From the NCBI GenBank assembly GCA_014237465.1, contig JABZFM010000003.1:62001-126000 (forward strand): a stretch of DNA of 64,000 nucleotides, read 5' to 3'. The notes below the pieces were generated by a model, which searched no databases, was not told where the DNA came from, and saw only the letters and a program-made list of their open reading frames with translations. The first letter of the stretch is position 1, and the number at the start of each line of letters is the position of its first letter. Both the position numbers and the translations under genes were made by a program. Origin of the DNA: Desulfobacteraceae bacterium (lineage in GTDB: Bacteria; Desulfobacterota; Desulfobacteria; Desulfobacterales; Desulfosalsimonadaceae). Positions 34,741 to 43,525 of this stretch are shown here, in pieces.

Positions 34741-37386
34741 TTAATCTGACTTTAATGCATTATTAAAACTGATATCAAATGTCCCTTCCTTGGATAATCC
34801 GAGATGGACCTGCGACGGCATCTCCTCTTGTGTCATACGGGTCAGAATCTCCTGGGACATGCGCGGCATGATACTTCCGGTCATAATGTAATCTATGTTT
34901 CGGGCGCCTGTTTCAACCTCCGTGCATCGGGCGGCAATCTGGTTCACCACATCATCTGAATATGTCAGTGTCATCTTATGTGTTTCAGCCAGCCGTTTCA
35001 CCAGTTTATTCATCTTCAGCGCAACAATATCCTTTAAAATGTCTGTTTTTAATGTCAGGAATGGCAGGACCGTCATTCTTGCCAGCAGTGCGGGTTTGAA
35101 ATGATTGCTCAAAATGGGACGCACCGCCTGATTAATAATCTCTAGTGGCGGAATTTCGTCACCCGAACACATTTCTGTTATCACATCCGTGGCAAGATTA
35201 CTAGTTAAAAAAATCACGGTATTTTTAAAATCAATTAAACGGCCTTCCCCGTCTGACAACATTCCTTTATCAAAAACCTGATAAAAAAGATTTAAGACTT
35301 CAAGATGGCCTTTTTCCACTTCATCAAGAAGGACCACGGAATACGGCCGCTGGCGAACTGCCTCAGTAAGCACGCCCCCTTCACCAAACCCGACATATCC
35401 GGGAGGTGAACCGATCAGCCTGCTGACGGTATGTTTTTCCTGGAATTCACTCATGTTCACAGTCACCATAAAGTTTTCACCGCCAAACAGCAGATCTGCA
35501 ATCGCCAGACCGGTTTCGGTTTTACCCACCCCGGAAGGCCCGGCAAGTAAAAAAACTCCCAATGGCTGGCTCGGGTCTTTAATACCGGCTTTTGCGGATT
35601 TTATCACTTCAGTAATAAAACCCATGGCCTCATCCTGTCCCTTGATCCGCTGCTTTAAATTATCTTCTAAATTAATGATATTCTGGGCTTCATCTCTCAT
35701 GAGTTTTCCCAGAGGAACGCCTGTCCAGTCGGAAACCACCTTGGATACAACATCCGGATCAACTTCCGTGTGAACCAGGGCATAATCGCTCTGCAGGGTT
35801 TCGAGCTCTTTTACCGCAGCCTCCATCTGGGATGCTAATTCATTTTCTTTTTCTTCAGACGTCTCTTCTGCGCTTTTCATTTCATAAAGGGATTTCCGGT
35901 ATTCAATAATGTTTTTTGCCAGTTCCTTTTCCTTTATCCATCGCTCATTTAATTGCTCAATTTCAGATTTTAGATTGGCAAGCCCGCTATTGATCTCTGT
36001 CACCCGCTCTTCATCTATCTTAAACCCATTGAGCTTATCACGCTCCAGTGCACTTTTTTCTCTTTCAAGATTTTGGATAGACCTTTCTTTATCTTCTATA
36101 ACATCCGGTTTTGCAGTAAGCAGGACTTTGACCCGGGCCGCACTGGTGTCTAATAAATCTACTGCTTTATCCGGAAGCTGCCGGCCGGAGATATAACGGC
36201 TGGACAATTCAGCGGCTGCCTGGATGGCATCATCTCTGACCGCCACATGATGCGCTTCTTCATATTTGCTCTTCAAACCCCTTAAAATAACAACTGCCGT
36301 CTCCTCTGACGGTTCATCCAGTTTCACCAGCTGAAAACGACGGGCCAGGGCGGCATCTTTTTCAAAATACTTTTTATACTCCGACCAGGTGGTAGCCGCC
36401 ACCGTCCGAAGCTCCCCCCGGGCCAGGGCTGGTTTTAAAAGATTGGCCGCATCACTCATTCCGGCAGACCCGCCCGCGCCGATCAATGTATGGGCTTCAT
36501 CAATAAACAATATAATCGGCTTTTCCGAAGATTTAATTTCAGTGATAACTGATTTTAATCGATTCTCAAATTCTCCTTTCATACCGGCGCCGGCCTGGAG
36601 CAGCCCCATATCAAGTCCCAAAATTGCCACTCCCTGTAATAAATCCGGCACGTCTTCTTCCACCACCCGCAACGCAAGACCTTCGACAACGGCTGTTTTT
36701 CCAACGCCTGCCTCCCCCACCACAATGGGGTTATTCTTTCGCCGGCGTGCGAGGATATCAACCATCTGCCGAATCTCACGGTCCCTGCCAAAAACCGGAT
36801 CAATTTCTCCGTCTCTTGCTTTTTGAGTAAAATCGACGCAAAAACGCCCCAGAGCGGTTGCATCAGCCGGCAGGTCTTCACCTTCAGATATGTCCCTGCT
36901 TTCAGCCCGTCTTTCATCAGATCCTTTAACAATTTCCCAGAATCCGGACAAAAGAGCATCTTTACTGATAGTACTCAGCAAATCAGCGCACTGTCCGGAA
37001 GAAAATTGGGTGGGCCGGTTTAACAGGGCCAAGATCAGCGCACCGGAACGGATTCGATTTTCACCCAGATCAATGGATCCCACCAGCCAGGCCTCCTGGA
37101 ACCAGTCCATCAGGAGCGGTGAAAAAACAGGCTTTGCTGCATTTCCGGTTTTAAGACTTTCCAGAGCCCGGTCGATTATTTTTTTTAGTCTTGACGGATC
37201 AATTTCAAAGTGACGTAAAATCAATGGCAGGTCGGACTGAGAATCATCCATCAGTTTGGAAAGCATATGTTCCAGGGTAACCTCATAATGTGTCCGCGAA
37301 ACACAAAGACCTGCTGCTGCTTCAAGGCTGCGGGTACAATGGGTATTTAAACGCCCCAAGAGTGATTTGATATCCACGGTAATCAT
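34741..37386 (-). CDS. tssH: TssH (ClpV) sheath-disassembly ATPase
   Basis: This 881-residue AAA+ protein is ClpV. The N-domain (about 1-160) binds the contracted sheath. AAA1 has VGEAGVGKTAVVEG and AAA2 has LAGPSGVGKTETG; a coiled-coil M-domain (about 425-545; NLEREKSALERDKLNG) lies between them. LLDEVEKGHLEVL is the second Walker B. It unfolds TssC to recycle sheaths. The start is ATG 37386, preceded by GGAGG. Five 15-bp tandem repeats lie upstream. Confidence 0.95.
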   Translation of the reverse strand: MITVDIKSLLGRLNTHCTRSLEAAAGLCVSRTHYEVTLEHMLSKLMDDSQSDLPLILRHFEIDPSRLKKIIDRALESLKTGNAAKPVFSPLLMDWFQEAWLVGSIDLGENRIRSGALILALLNRPTQFSSGQCADLLSTISKDALLSGFWEIVKGSDERRAESRDISEGEDLPADATALGRFCVDFTQKARDGEIDPVFGRDREIRQMVDILARRRKNNPIVVGEAGVGKTAVVEGLALRVVEEDVPDLLQGVAILGLDMGLLQAGAGMKGEFENRLKSVITEIKSSEKPIILFIDEAHTLIGAGGSAGMSDAANLLKPALARGELRTVAATTWSEYKKYFEKDAALARRFQLVKLDEPSEETAVVILRGLKSKYEEAHHVAVRDDAIQAAAELSSRYISGRQLPDKAVDLLDTSAARVKVLLTAKPDVIEDKERSIQNLEREKSALERDKLNGFKIDEERVTEINSGLANLKSEIEQLNERWIKEKELAKNIIEYRKSLYEMKSAEETSEEKENELASQMEAAVKELETLQSDYALVHTEVDPDVVSKVVSDWTGVPLGKLMRDEAQNIINLEDNLKQRIKGQDEAMGFITEVIKSAKAGIKDPSQPLGVFLLAGPSGVGKTETGLAIADLLFGGENFMVTVNMSEFQEKHTVSRLIGSPPGYVGFGEGGVLTEAVRQRPYSVVLLDEVEKGHLEVLNLFYQVFDKGMLSDGEGRLIDFKNTVIFLTSNLATDVITEMCSGDEIPPLEIINQAVRPILSNHFKPALLARMTVLPFLTLKTDILKDIVALKMNKLVKRLAETHKMTLTYSDDVVNQIAARCTEVETGARNIDYIMTGSIMPRMSQEILTRMTQEEMPSQVHLGLSKEGTFDISFNNALKSD

Positions 37387-37406
37387 TGATAAACCTCCTG
37401 GCCGGC

Positions 37407-37481
37407 TGATGTATTTCCGGCAGATATGTTTCCGGTTGATGTGTGTCCGGTTGATATGTGTCCGGTTGATGTGTGTCCGGG
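37407..37481. repeat. Five tandem 15-bp repeats upstream of tssH
   Basis: Units TGATGTATTTCCGGC, AGATATGTTTCCGGT, TGATGTGTGTCCGGT, TGATATGTGTCCGGT and TGATGTGTGTCCGGG lie head to tail, exactly 15 bp each. They sit 20-95 bp upstream of the tssH start, where a regulator or an RNA structure could act. No ORF. Confidence 0.75.
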
Positions 37482-37558
37482 TAAATGTTCGAATTATGCG
37501 GTTAGTTCACTTTTAACTTTTCCGGTTTATCCGGGTTAGGGTTTGCGAAACAATAAAT

Positions 37559-38575
37559 TTACATTTTATTGAGCGAGCCCTTAGCCATTGGTCTATACAA
37601 CGTCCTGAGTTCTCCGATCCGGTCGCCTGCAAAAATCCAGCTGTTCAACCCGACCTCGGATCGCGCAGGGTCTCCAAGGCATACAGTTTGTGCCTGACCT
37701 TTTGCCAGAATCACTTCCATGTCATATTCAAGGGAACCCAGGACATACATATTCATCAACAGCGTCACCCTCTTATAAATATCAGAGCCGGGATAAAAAC
37801 CCCGGAATTCCTCTTTATCCAGAGGACCGATTTGCACCCTGAACTTTCCCATACGATCTGATACTTCTTCGCCAAGAATGCAGTTATTCCCAAGACGATG
37901 AGCAGAAGATCCCAGTCTGAGTTTCTGGTCGACCGGAATTTTTGCTTTTCTCTCCAAACAGGGAATAACGGATACATCCTTCCCTTTCAGGACATCTTTT
38001 AATAATGTTTCAAGGCCGAGCGCGGAACGCGGCATCTGGGTAAACAGTCCGAGATATCGAATCATACTGTATGGATCAGGTATCTGAGACCGGATTTCTT
38101 CATCGCCGATACCCAGGAGACAAAAAAGACGTTCAGCATGCTGACGACTGCCCTCTTCCACAACCTTAAAGGCCTGCTGATACTTGGTACAGCAATCATA
38201 AAACAGTTGAAAAAGACGTTGATTGATGACATCGATAAACTCTCTGGCAACTGACTCATCATCTGCCGTCTCATCAATCAGATCCTCAGTATAAAAAACA
38301 GGCAGCGGGGATGATGCACCGTATAATCCCAGAAAATTTGCCTGAACTTCAAACCGTTCATCTTCTCCGTCACTTTTTTCTTCAATCGTTTCTACATCAG
38401 CCTTTGGAAACGCAAGAGACAGATTGGGACGAACCCAGATCGGATCCTGGCCGGAAGCGTCCGTTGACTTTTCATTGGCTGGATCTCTATGCAAAAGACG
38501 CAGTAAACGCATTACCTGAAAAAATGAAAACGAATGCCCCTCTTTCAGTAAATCCAGTTTAAGTTCGGAAATCAT
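37559..38575 (-). CDS. tssG: TssG baseplate protein
   Basis: This 338-residue protein fits TssG (SFFQVMRLLRLL near residue 19, NFLGLYGASSPLPVFYTEDL near 107, then LGLFTQMPRSALGLE and LNMYVLGSLEYDMEVIL). It forms the wedge with TssE, TssF and TssK. It lies downstream of tssF, with a 150-bp palindromic repeat filling the gap between them. The size is normal for the family. Confidence 0.9.
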   Translation of the reverse strand: MISELKLDLLKEGHSFSFFQVMRLLRLLHRDPANEKSTDASGQDPIWVRPNLSLAFPKADVETIEEKSDGEDERFEVQANFLGLYGASSPLPVFYTEDLIDETADDESVAREFIDVINQRLFQLFYDCCTKYQQAFKVVEEGSRQHAERLFCLLGIGDEEIRSQIPDPYSMIRYLGLFTQMPRSALGLETLLKDVLKGKDVSVIPCLERKAKIPVDQKLRLGSSAHRLGNNCILGEEVSDRMGKFRVQIGPLDKEEFRGFYPGSDIYKRVTLLMNMYVLGSLEYDMEVILAKGQAQTVCLGDPARSEVGLNSWIFAGDRIGELRTLYRPMAKGSLNKM

Positions 38576-38729
38576 ATCAGTCCTATAAAAAGTCAGATTC
38601 CGACGGCAAAGTATAAAAGTTCAAATGCAAGGCGCGCAAATCCTGAGTAATGATTCGTACTTATCGTACTATAAAGAAACGAAGGATGCAGCGCAACGCA
38701 GCAGTTGGACTTTTTACAAAGCCGTCAAA
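38576..38729. repeat. Palindromic dispersed repeat, copy 5
   Basis: CTATAAAAAGTCAGATTC at the left, GGACTTTTTACAAAGCCGTC at the right, with AAGGCGCGCAAATCCTGAG and CGAAGGATGCAGCGCAACGC inside. Same orientation as copy 1. It occupies the whole gap between tssF and tssG. Confidence 0.75.
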
Positions 38730-40463
38730 TCATATCAGCGGATGAACACCCAACCGGGCCGGCCATTGATACACATCTCCCTTTACTGTTTCAGTGATCG
38801 ACAGTCGCGTATACGTATTGATGGAAGCATAATTACCCAGGAAATGATCCATTATACTGCCAAAAAGATAAAGGTCGCCGGGACCTGTGAAATGGTCCTG
38901 ACGGACTTTCATGACAATATCCTGCCCACGCATAATGATGCTCGACACCAGCCTGTCGGAGCCTTTGGTTTCGACTTTTTCAATCCCGGAGATACGTTTT
39001 CGGTTTGCGATAAAAGCGGTTTTATCGCGTGTTTCTTCAAAAATATACAGATCTAAAATCGCTTTTAAATTCTGTTCATTTGAAAGTGACAGGTAATTCA
39101 ATGAGAGATGGGACAGCAATCGCCACAACAGGTTTTTTCCAAGGGGCGGCAGAATATTGTTTGTTGGCGGGCTAATATTCTTAAAAGTTACAAGCTCCGG
39201 AGACGTACTCGTGGGCTGAGATATATCTCCCACTTGAAGCCCTTCCGGTAAATTGGCGTTGGTGCACTGGATTTTTGTTGAGATAATTTCTGTTTTCTGC
39301 AGTTCGGCGCCGGATGGATAAGCAAAGGACAAATAGACATCAAGCCCGGGATGAACCGGAGAGTGTCTCAGGCGGGTGTAATAAACGGGGTTGGATGAAT
39401 GACCTGATGAAAACATATCAAACGATGTATAAATTTTTTCCTTTGCTGTTCCCTGAACAAATCCAGCAACTTTTTCCACCGAATATACCTGGTAATGGAG
39501 CGTGTTTTGGCCTGAAGGGCGAACCAAATAGTCTGTTTTGCGATGATCCAGACGAATGGGGTCTGCTTCATTGCCAAAAATATTAATTGCGGGTGATGCG
39601 GAAAGTAAAAAACTGAATTTGTTAATCTTAGATGGTAAAAACGGCAGATCGCCAAATTCAAACTGAATCTCAAACCGGTTGCCGTCCCCCCTGTTTTTCC
39701 AGCGATCCCATCCAAACAAATCCAGAAAAAGAAACTTTGACGGCAGCACAAAGTATTCCTGCAAAATTCGATATCCCGGAAAAGAATTGGGGGGATACGG
39801 GAAAAGACTTTCATTATTTGAAAATCCGACCGGGCGAAGATCATCAGAAGATAAAATAACCGACTCGCCATCATCTATTGGGGAAATAATAATCTGCCTT
39901 AAATTTTTTGACAACAGAGAATAGAGATCTGCCGCATTAGAGAAATCTCCGGCAAGATAAAGACGCAAATGCCCGAGATCCCAGGCGGATAACTGCGGCC
40001 CTTGAAGTTCCATCTGGATGGATATAACCGGTGGACGCCCGGGCTTCTCCTTAAAAGAAGCGTCGAGCAGTTTGATGGGATGGACATCAACATCATAGCA
40101 GGTCTGGAAAAGACAGGGGGTGCCGTCTACCGGAACGGATGCGATATGAACACCGGCCGGTATTTGAAGAGACTGCTTGAGCGTCGGTTTGGGTGTAAAT
40201 TCAATAATTGTTGTTGAAGGTACAGGTCTCAGGTAATGGGGCCAGATCAGATGGACAAGTTCATGGATAATCTCAGGAAACTCGTCATCGAGTTTTTGAC
40301 GTAAAAGCGCCGTTAAAAATGCCACACCCTCCAGAAGACGTTCCACATCCGGGTCCGCAGACGGACCGCTTAACATGGGCGCAATTGCCGGATGGGCCTG
40401 GGAAAACTCCGCTCCCAACTCTTTTAAGTTACTAATTTCCTGTTGAAAATAACGATTCAGCAA
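38730..40463 (-). CDS. tssF: TssF baseplate protein
   Basis: This TssF reads MLNRYFQQEISNLKELGAEFSQ from the TTG at 40463, giving about 577 residues. I prefer this start to the longer frame from 40598, which would overlap tssE by 134 bp. AGAGG precedes TTG, and the tssE TGA ends one base before it. The typical N-terminal segment and PDVERLLEGVAFL at about 40-52 fit the family, and HELVHLIWPHYLRPVPST is also characteristic. TssF forms the wedge with TssG and TssE. Confidence 0.9.
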   Translation of the reverse strand: MLNRYFQQEISNLKELGAEFSQAHPAIAPMLSGPSADPDVERLLEGVAFLTALLRQKLDDEFPEIIHELVHLIWPHYLRPVPSTTIIEFTPKPTLKQSLQIPAGVHIASVPVDGTPCLFQTCYDVDVHPIKLLDASFKEKPGRPPVISIQMELQGPQLSAWDLGHLRLYLAGDFSNAADLYSLLSKNLRQIIISPIDDGESVILSSDDLRPVGFSNNESLFPYPPNSFPGYRILQEYFVLPSKFLFLDLFGWDRWKNRGDGNRFEIQFEFGDLPFLPSKINKFSFLLSASPAINIFGNEADPIRLDHRKTDYLVRPSGQNTLHYQVYSVEKVAGFVQGTAKEKIYTSFDMFSSGHSSNPVYYTRLRHSPVHPGLDVYLSFAYPSGAELQKTEIISTKIQCTNANLPEGLQVGDISQPTSTSPELVTFKNISPPTNNILPPLGKNLLWRLLSHLSLNYLSLSNEQNLKAILDLYIFEETRDKTAFIANRKRISGIEKVETKGSDRLVSSIIMRGQDIVMKVRQDHFTGPGDLYLFGSIMDHFLGNYASINTYTRLSITETVKGDVYQWPARLGVHPLI

Positions 40464-40464
40464 A

Positions 40465-40881
40465 TCAACCTCTGATACTGATTCTACCGTCAGAATCCAC
40501 CTGGCTTTCAAAAACAACCGGCTGGTCTGAGTGTTCACCGGCGAGCCTGGCAATAATCTGGAAATTAAGAGAAAGGAGGTCCTCCTCCTGAGGCACAAAT
40601 TTAACCCTCACTGCTTTTAAACGGGGCTCATACTTGATAATGGTCTGACGCAAAGATTTTTCAACATCCCTCAGGCTCGCAGGATATCCACGCAGATAAT
40701 CCGTTAAATCGGGCATTCCGAAATCTTCAGCAATCTGGACCCCACCCTGCCGGGTATTTAAGACTTTCTGCAAATGTCTTAAAACGGATGATATAATTTT
40801 TTTCGGATCTTCCGTGGTGCTCCTGTCAGGCTGTTTTTCTCTTAACCGAATTCGTTCAATCAGGCGCTCTTCTCTCATCAT
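40465..40881 (-). CDS. tssE: TssE gp25-like baseplate protein
   Basis: This protein, about 138 residues from ATG 40881 (ATG 40878 also possible; TTG 40890 less likely), fits gp25/TssE: SVLRHLQKVLNTRQGGV, then EDFGMPDLTDYLRGYP and EPRLKAVRVKFVPQ. It nucleates sheath assembly at the wedge. The stop is followed directly by the tssF TTG. It lies between hcp and tssF. Confidence 0.9.
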   Translation of the reverse strand: MMREERLIERIRLREKQPDRSTTEDPKKIISSVLRHLQKVLNTRQGGVQIAEDFGMPDLTDYLRGYPASLRDVEKSLRQTIIKYEPRLKAVRVKFVPQEEDLLSLNFQIIARLAGEHSDQPVVFESQVDSDGRISIRG

Positions 40882-40903
40882 GTTTCCCAACTACCGCATC
40901 AGG

Positions 40904-41422
40904 CTACCCCCCCCCGGGAGTTCTCCAATCATCACTGCCTTCAGTGCCGCCGACTTCATGGGTCCAGGTAATCATCCGATAAGCAAAAGAGACATCTTCC
41001 AGATGGGTAAAAGACGCCATTGCCGGATCCTGGCAATTCGGCATACGGGCTTTGATACTTGATATGATTGCATCTTCTAAAGCGATGGTAAAATAATGTT
41101 CCGGCTGCCCGGATACACTGGTTCGATACCACTTGATTGAACAGGTGGTGAGTCGTTCACCCGTTGTCAGGGCGGCATACAGCAGCGGTGAACTTTTATC
41201 AAAAATTTTCGTAATGGTCAGCGGTTTATGAACGCGCTGACCGGTGGGCTGCCCGCTCTGAATGTCTGTGGGAACATACACCGTATGATCAAATGCCTGG
41301 ACAAGAATCTCATCTTCATGCCCTTCCTGATACGTGTTTCCCACACTTTCTTCGGTAAATGCGCCCTGGGTAATCGGTCCCTGTGTTGCGCCTTCGATGG
41401 TCATAAAGCATGGTGTCGGCAT
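40904..41422 (-). CDS. tssD: Hcp (TssD) inner-tube protein
   Basis: This 172-residue Hcp has the family pattern (CFMTIEGATQGPITQGA, then GQRVHKPLTITKIFDKSSPLLYAAL and HYFTIALEDAIISSI). It forms stacked hexameric rings. Its last codons read CCC GGG GGG GGG TAG, with a run of nine G at 40915-40907, so slippage would alter the C-terminus. There is no fused effector. Confidence 0.93.
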   Translation of the reverse strand: MPTPCFMTIEGATQGPITQGAFTEESVGNTYQEGHEDEILVQAFDHTVYVPTDIQSGQPTGQRVHKPLTITKIFDKSSPLLYAALTTGERLTTCSIKWYRTSVSGQPEHYFTIALEDAIISSIKARMPNCQDPAMASFTHLEDVSFAYRMITWTHEVGGTEGSDDWRTPGGG

Positions 41423-41479
41423 GGTCCGCCCTCCTTTTCTATTGATAGATTAATACCGAATACGTCTGCTATAAAAACA

Positions 41480-42967
41480 CTACTCCTTATCCAGTTTTCC
41501 GACAAGTGAAAGTGTAAAGCTGGCACCCATGTACTTAAAATGAGGCCTTACTTTCAAGCCCACCCGATACCATCCGGGTTCACCTTCCACATCCTCCACC
41601 GAAACCTGCGCCTGTCGGAGCGGCCTGCGACTTCTTACTGTGGGGCTCGGGTTTTCCTGGTCTGCGACATACTGCCTTATCCATTCGTTGAGCTCTCTAT
41701 CAAGATCACTGCGCTCCTTCCATGTCCCGATATTTTCCCTCTGGATAACTTTAAGGTAGTGGGCCAGCCGGTTAATGACGAACATATACGGAAGCTGAAG
41801 TCCCAACTTGTAATTCAGCTCAGCTTCTTTGCCTTCCTTGCTGATTCCAAAAAATTTGGCCTTCTGGACGGAATTGGCGGAGAAAAATGCCGCATTATCA
41901 CTGCCCTTTCGCATGGTCAGGCCGATAAATCCCTCTTCGGCCAATTCAAATTCCTTGCGTTCCGAGAGCAGCACTTCGGTGGGTATTTTGGTCTGAATTG
42001 CGCCCATGGCATCATACTGATGCAACGGCAAATCTTCCACAGCACCGCCGCCCATGGGACCGATGATATTGGCGCACCACCGGTACTTTGCAAAACTGTC
42101 GGTAAGCCGTGATGCGAATGTAAAAGCGGTATTTCCCCACAGATAATGTTCATGGCTGGCAGACACATTTTCTTCATAATTAAATGCTTTGACCGGTTGG
42201 GTATCCGGTCCGTAAGGAAGACGAAGGGAAAATCTGGGCAACGTCAGTGCGACATATCGGGCATCTTCGCTTTCTCTGAAAGATTGCCATTTGGTATACT
42301 GGGGTCCTTCAAAAATTGATTTGAGATCTTTGAGCTGTGGCAATCCGTTAAAATCATCCAGTCCGAAAAATCCAGGACCCGCAGCCGCAATAAACGGTGC
42401 ATGGGCCATCGTCGCGACACTGGCAACATTCTGCAGTAATTTGATATCCTGGGGACCCGGTCCGAAATCGTAGTTCCCAACCATTGCAGCATAGGGGTTT
42501 CCCCCGAACTGGCCGTATTCTGCTGTATAAACCGTTTTATACAGACCAGATTTGGGTATTTCCGGAGCATCCTCAAAATCCTCAAGCAGATCATCTTTAC
42601 TGACATTTAATATCTCAATTTTAATATTTTCCCTGAAATCCGTCTTATCCACAAGATACTTGAGCGAGCGCCATCCGGATTCCAGTTTTTGAAATTGAGC
42701 GTCGTGTAAAATCGCATCCAGTTGAAGACTGAGTTTGTTGTCAATCTCAGCAATCATTTCATCCACATCTGCTTTTGAAACCTTTTCTACTTTTTTGCCA
42801 GGTTCTATGAGCTGAGCGATCAGCGCTTCCACACCTTTTTTGGCTAGGCCATAGGATTCATCACTGGGTTTCAACTTGGTAGCCTGCACAATATCTTCCA
42901 GAAGAGACGGTTGTTCTTCAGTTGTTTTTTCAACGCCAGAGACATCCTGTTCTTGTTCTTCAGGCAT
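41480..42967 (-). CDS. tssC: TssC (VipB) sheath large subunit
   Basis: This 495-residue protein is TssC/EvpB: FQKLESGWRSLKYLVDKT at about 88-105, YGQFGGNPYAAMVGNYDF near 150, then APFIAAAGPGFFGLDDF and a C-terminal SRRPLRQAQVSVEDVEGEPGWY. It pairs with TssB to make the contractile sheath. The spacing to tssB is 14 bp. The length is normal. Confidence 0.95.
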   Translation of the reverse strand: MPEEQEQDVSGVEKTTEEQPSLLEDIVQATKLKPSDESYGLAKKGVEALIAQLIEPGKKVEKVSKADVDEMIAEIDNKLSLQLDAILHDAQFQKLESGWRSLKYLVDKTDFRENIKIEILNVSKDDLLEDFEDAPEIPKSGLYKTVYTAEYGQFGGNPYAAMVGNYDFGPGPQDIKLLQNVASVATMAHAPFIAAAGPGFFGLDDFNGLPQLKDLKSIFEGPQYTKWQSFRESEDARYVALTLPRFSLRLPYGPDTQPVKAFNYEENVSASHEHYLWGNTAFTFASRLTDSFAKYRWCANIIGPMGGGAVEDLPLHQYDAMGAIQTKIPTEVLLSERKEFELAEEGFIGLTMRKGSDNAAFFSANSVQKAKFFGISKEGKEAELNYKLGLQLPYMFVINRLAHYLKVIQRENIGTWKERSDLDRELNEWIRQYVADQENPSPTVRSRRPLRQAQVSVEDVEGEPGWYRVGLKVRPHFKYMGASFTLSLVGKLDKE

Positions 42968-42981
42968 ACGATCCTCCTTTT

Positions 42982-43470
42982 CTATTCTTCTTCAACTCCG
43001 AGTTCCTTCAATAATTGCTCTCTGGCCGCATCATCTTTGACCAGTTCCTGTAATTTCTTCCGGAAACCAGGAATATTGCTAAGTGGGCCTTTAAGTGCTG
43101 TAAGGGATTCTCTAAGTTCCAGTAATTTATTAAGTTCCGGTGTTTTTCGGGCAATCTTCTCGGGCTCAAAATCTTTGATGGATTCAAAATTTAGATTCAC
43201 GCTTAATTCGTCATCCGGTTCACCTGAAATTTTATTGGATACCGTCAGGTTCAGGTTGATATTCTGCTCTTTAAGAACTTCATTAAAATTATCTTTATCT
43301 ATATTGATGGGCTCCCGCTCCTCAAGCATTCGATCGTCAGGGCTCTGCGTAAAATCCCCCATCACCAGAATCCTCAATGGAAGTTCAACTTCTTCTTTGG
43401 CATCTCCGGTGGCCGGTCGATAGACAATGTTAACCCTTTCTTTTGGGGCAACAGATGCTTCTTTTGCCAT
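42982..43470 (-). CDS. tssB: TssB (VipA) sheath small subunit
   Basis: This 162-residue protein is TssB/ImpB: RVNIVYRPATGDAKEEVELP, LRILVMGDFT near 29-38, LSVNLNFESIKDFEPEKIAR near 88. It has the usual C-terminal Glu-rich helix that ClpV-type partners do not need. It precedes tssC. The TssB-TssC fusion at 18175 shares its motifs. Confidence 0.94.
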   Translation of the reverse strand: MAKEASVAPKERVNIVYRPATGDAKEEVELPLRILVMGDFTQSPDDRMLEEREPINIDKDNFNEVLKEQNINLNLTVSNKISGEPDDELSVNLNFESIKDFEPEKIARKTPELNKLLELRESLTALKGPLSNIPGFRKKLQELVKDDAAREQLLKELGVEEE

Positions 43471-43525
43471 TAGATCCCCCTTTCTATTAACTGGTTATAA
43501 ATTTGATGGCTTCGTAAAAAAACCT

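Noticed and set aside
38730-40598. Long tssF start with 45 extra residues
   Set aside because: It would overlap tssE by 134 bp and the extra residues are unlike TssF; TTG 40463 with AGAGG fits better.
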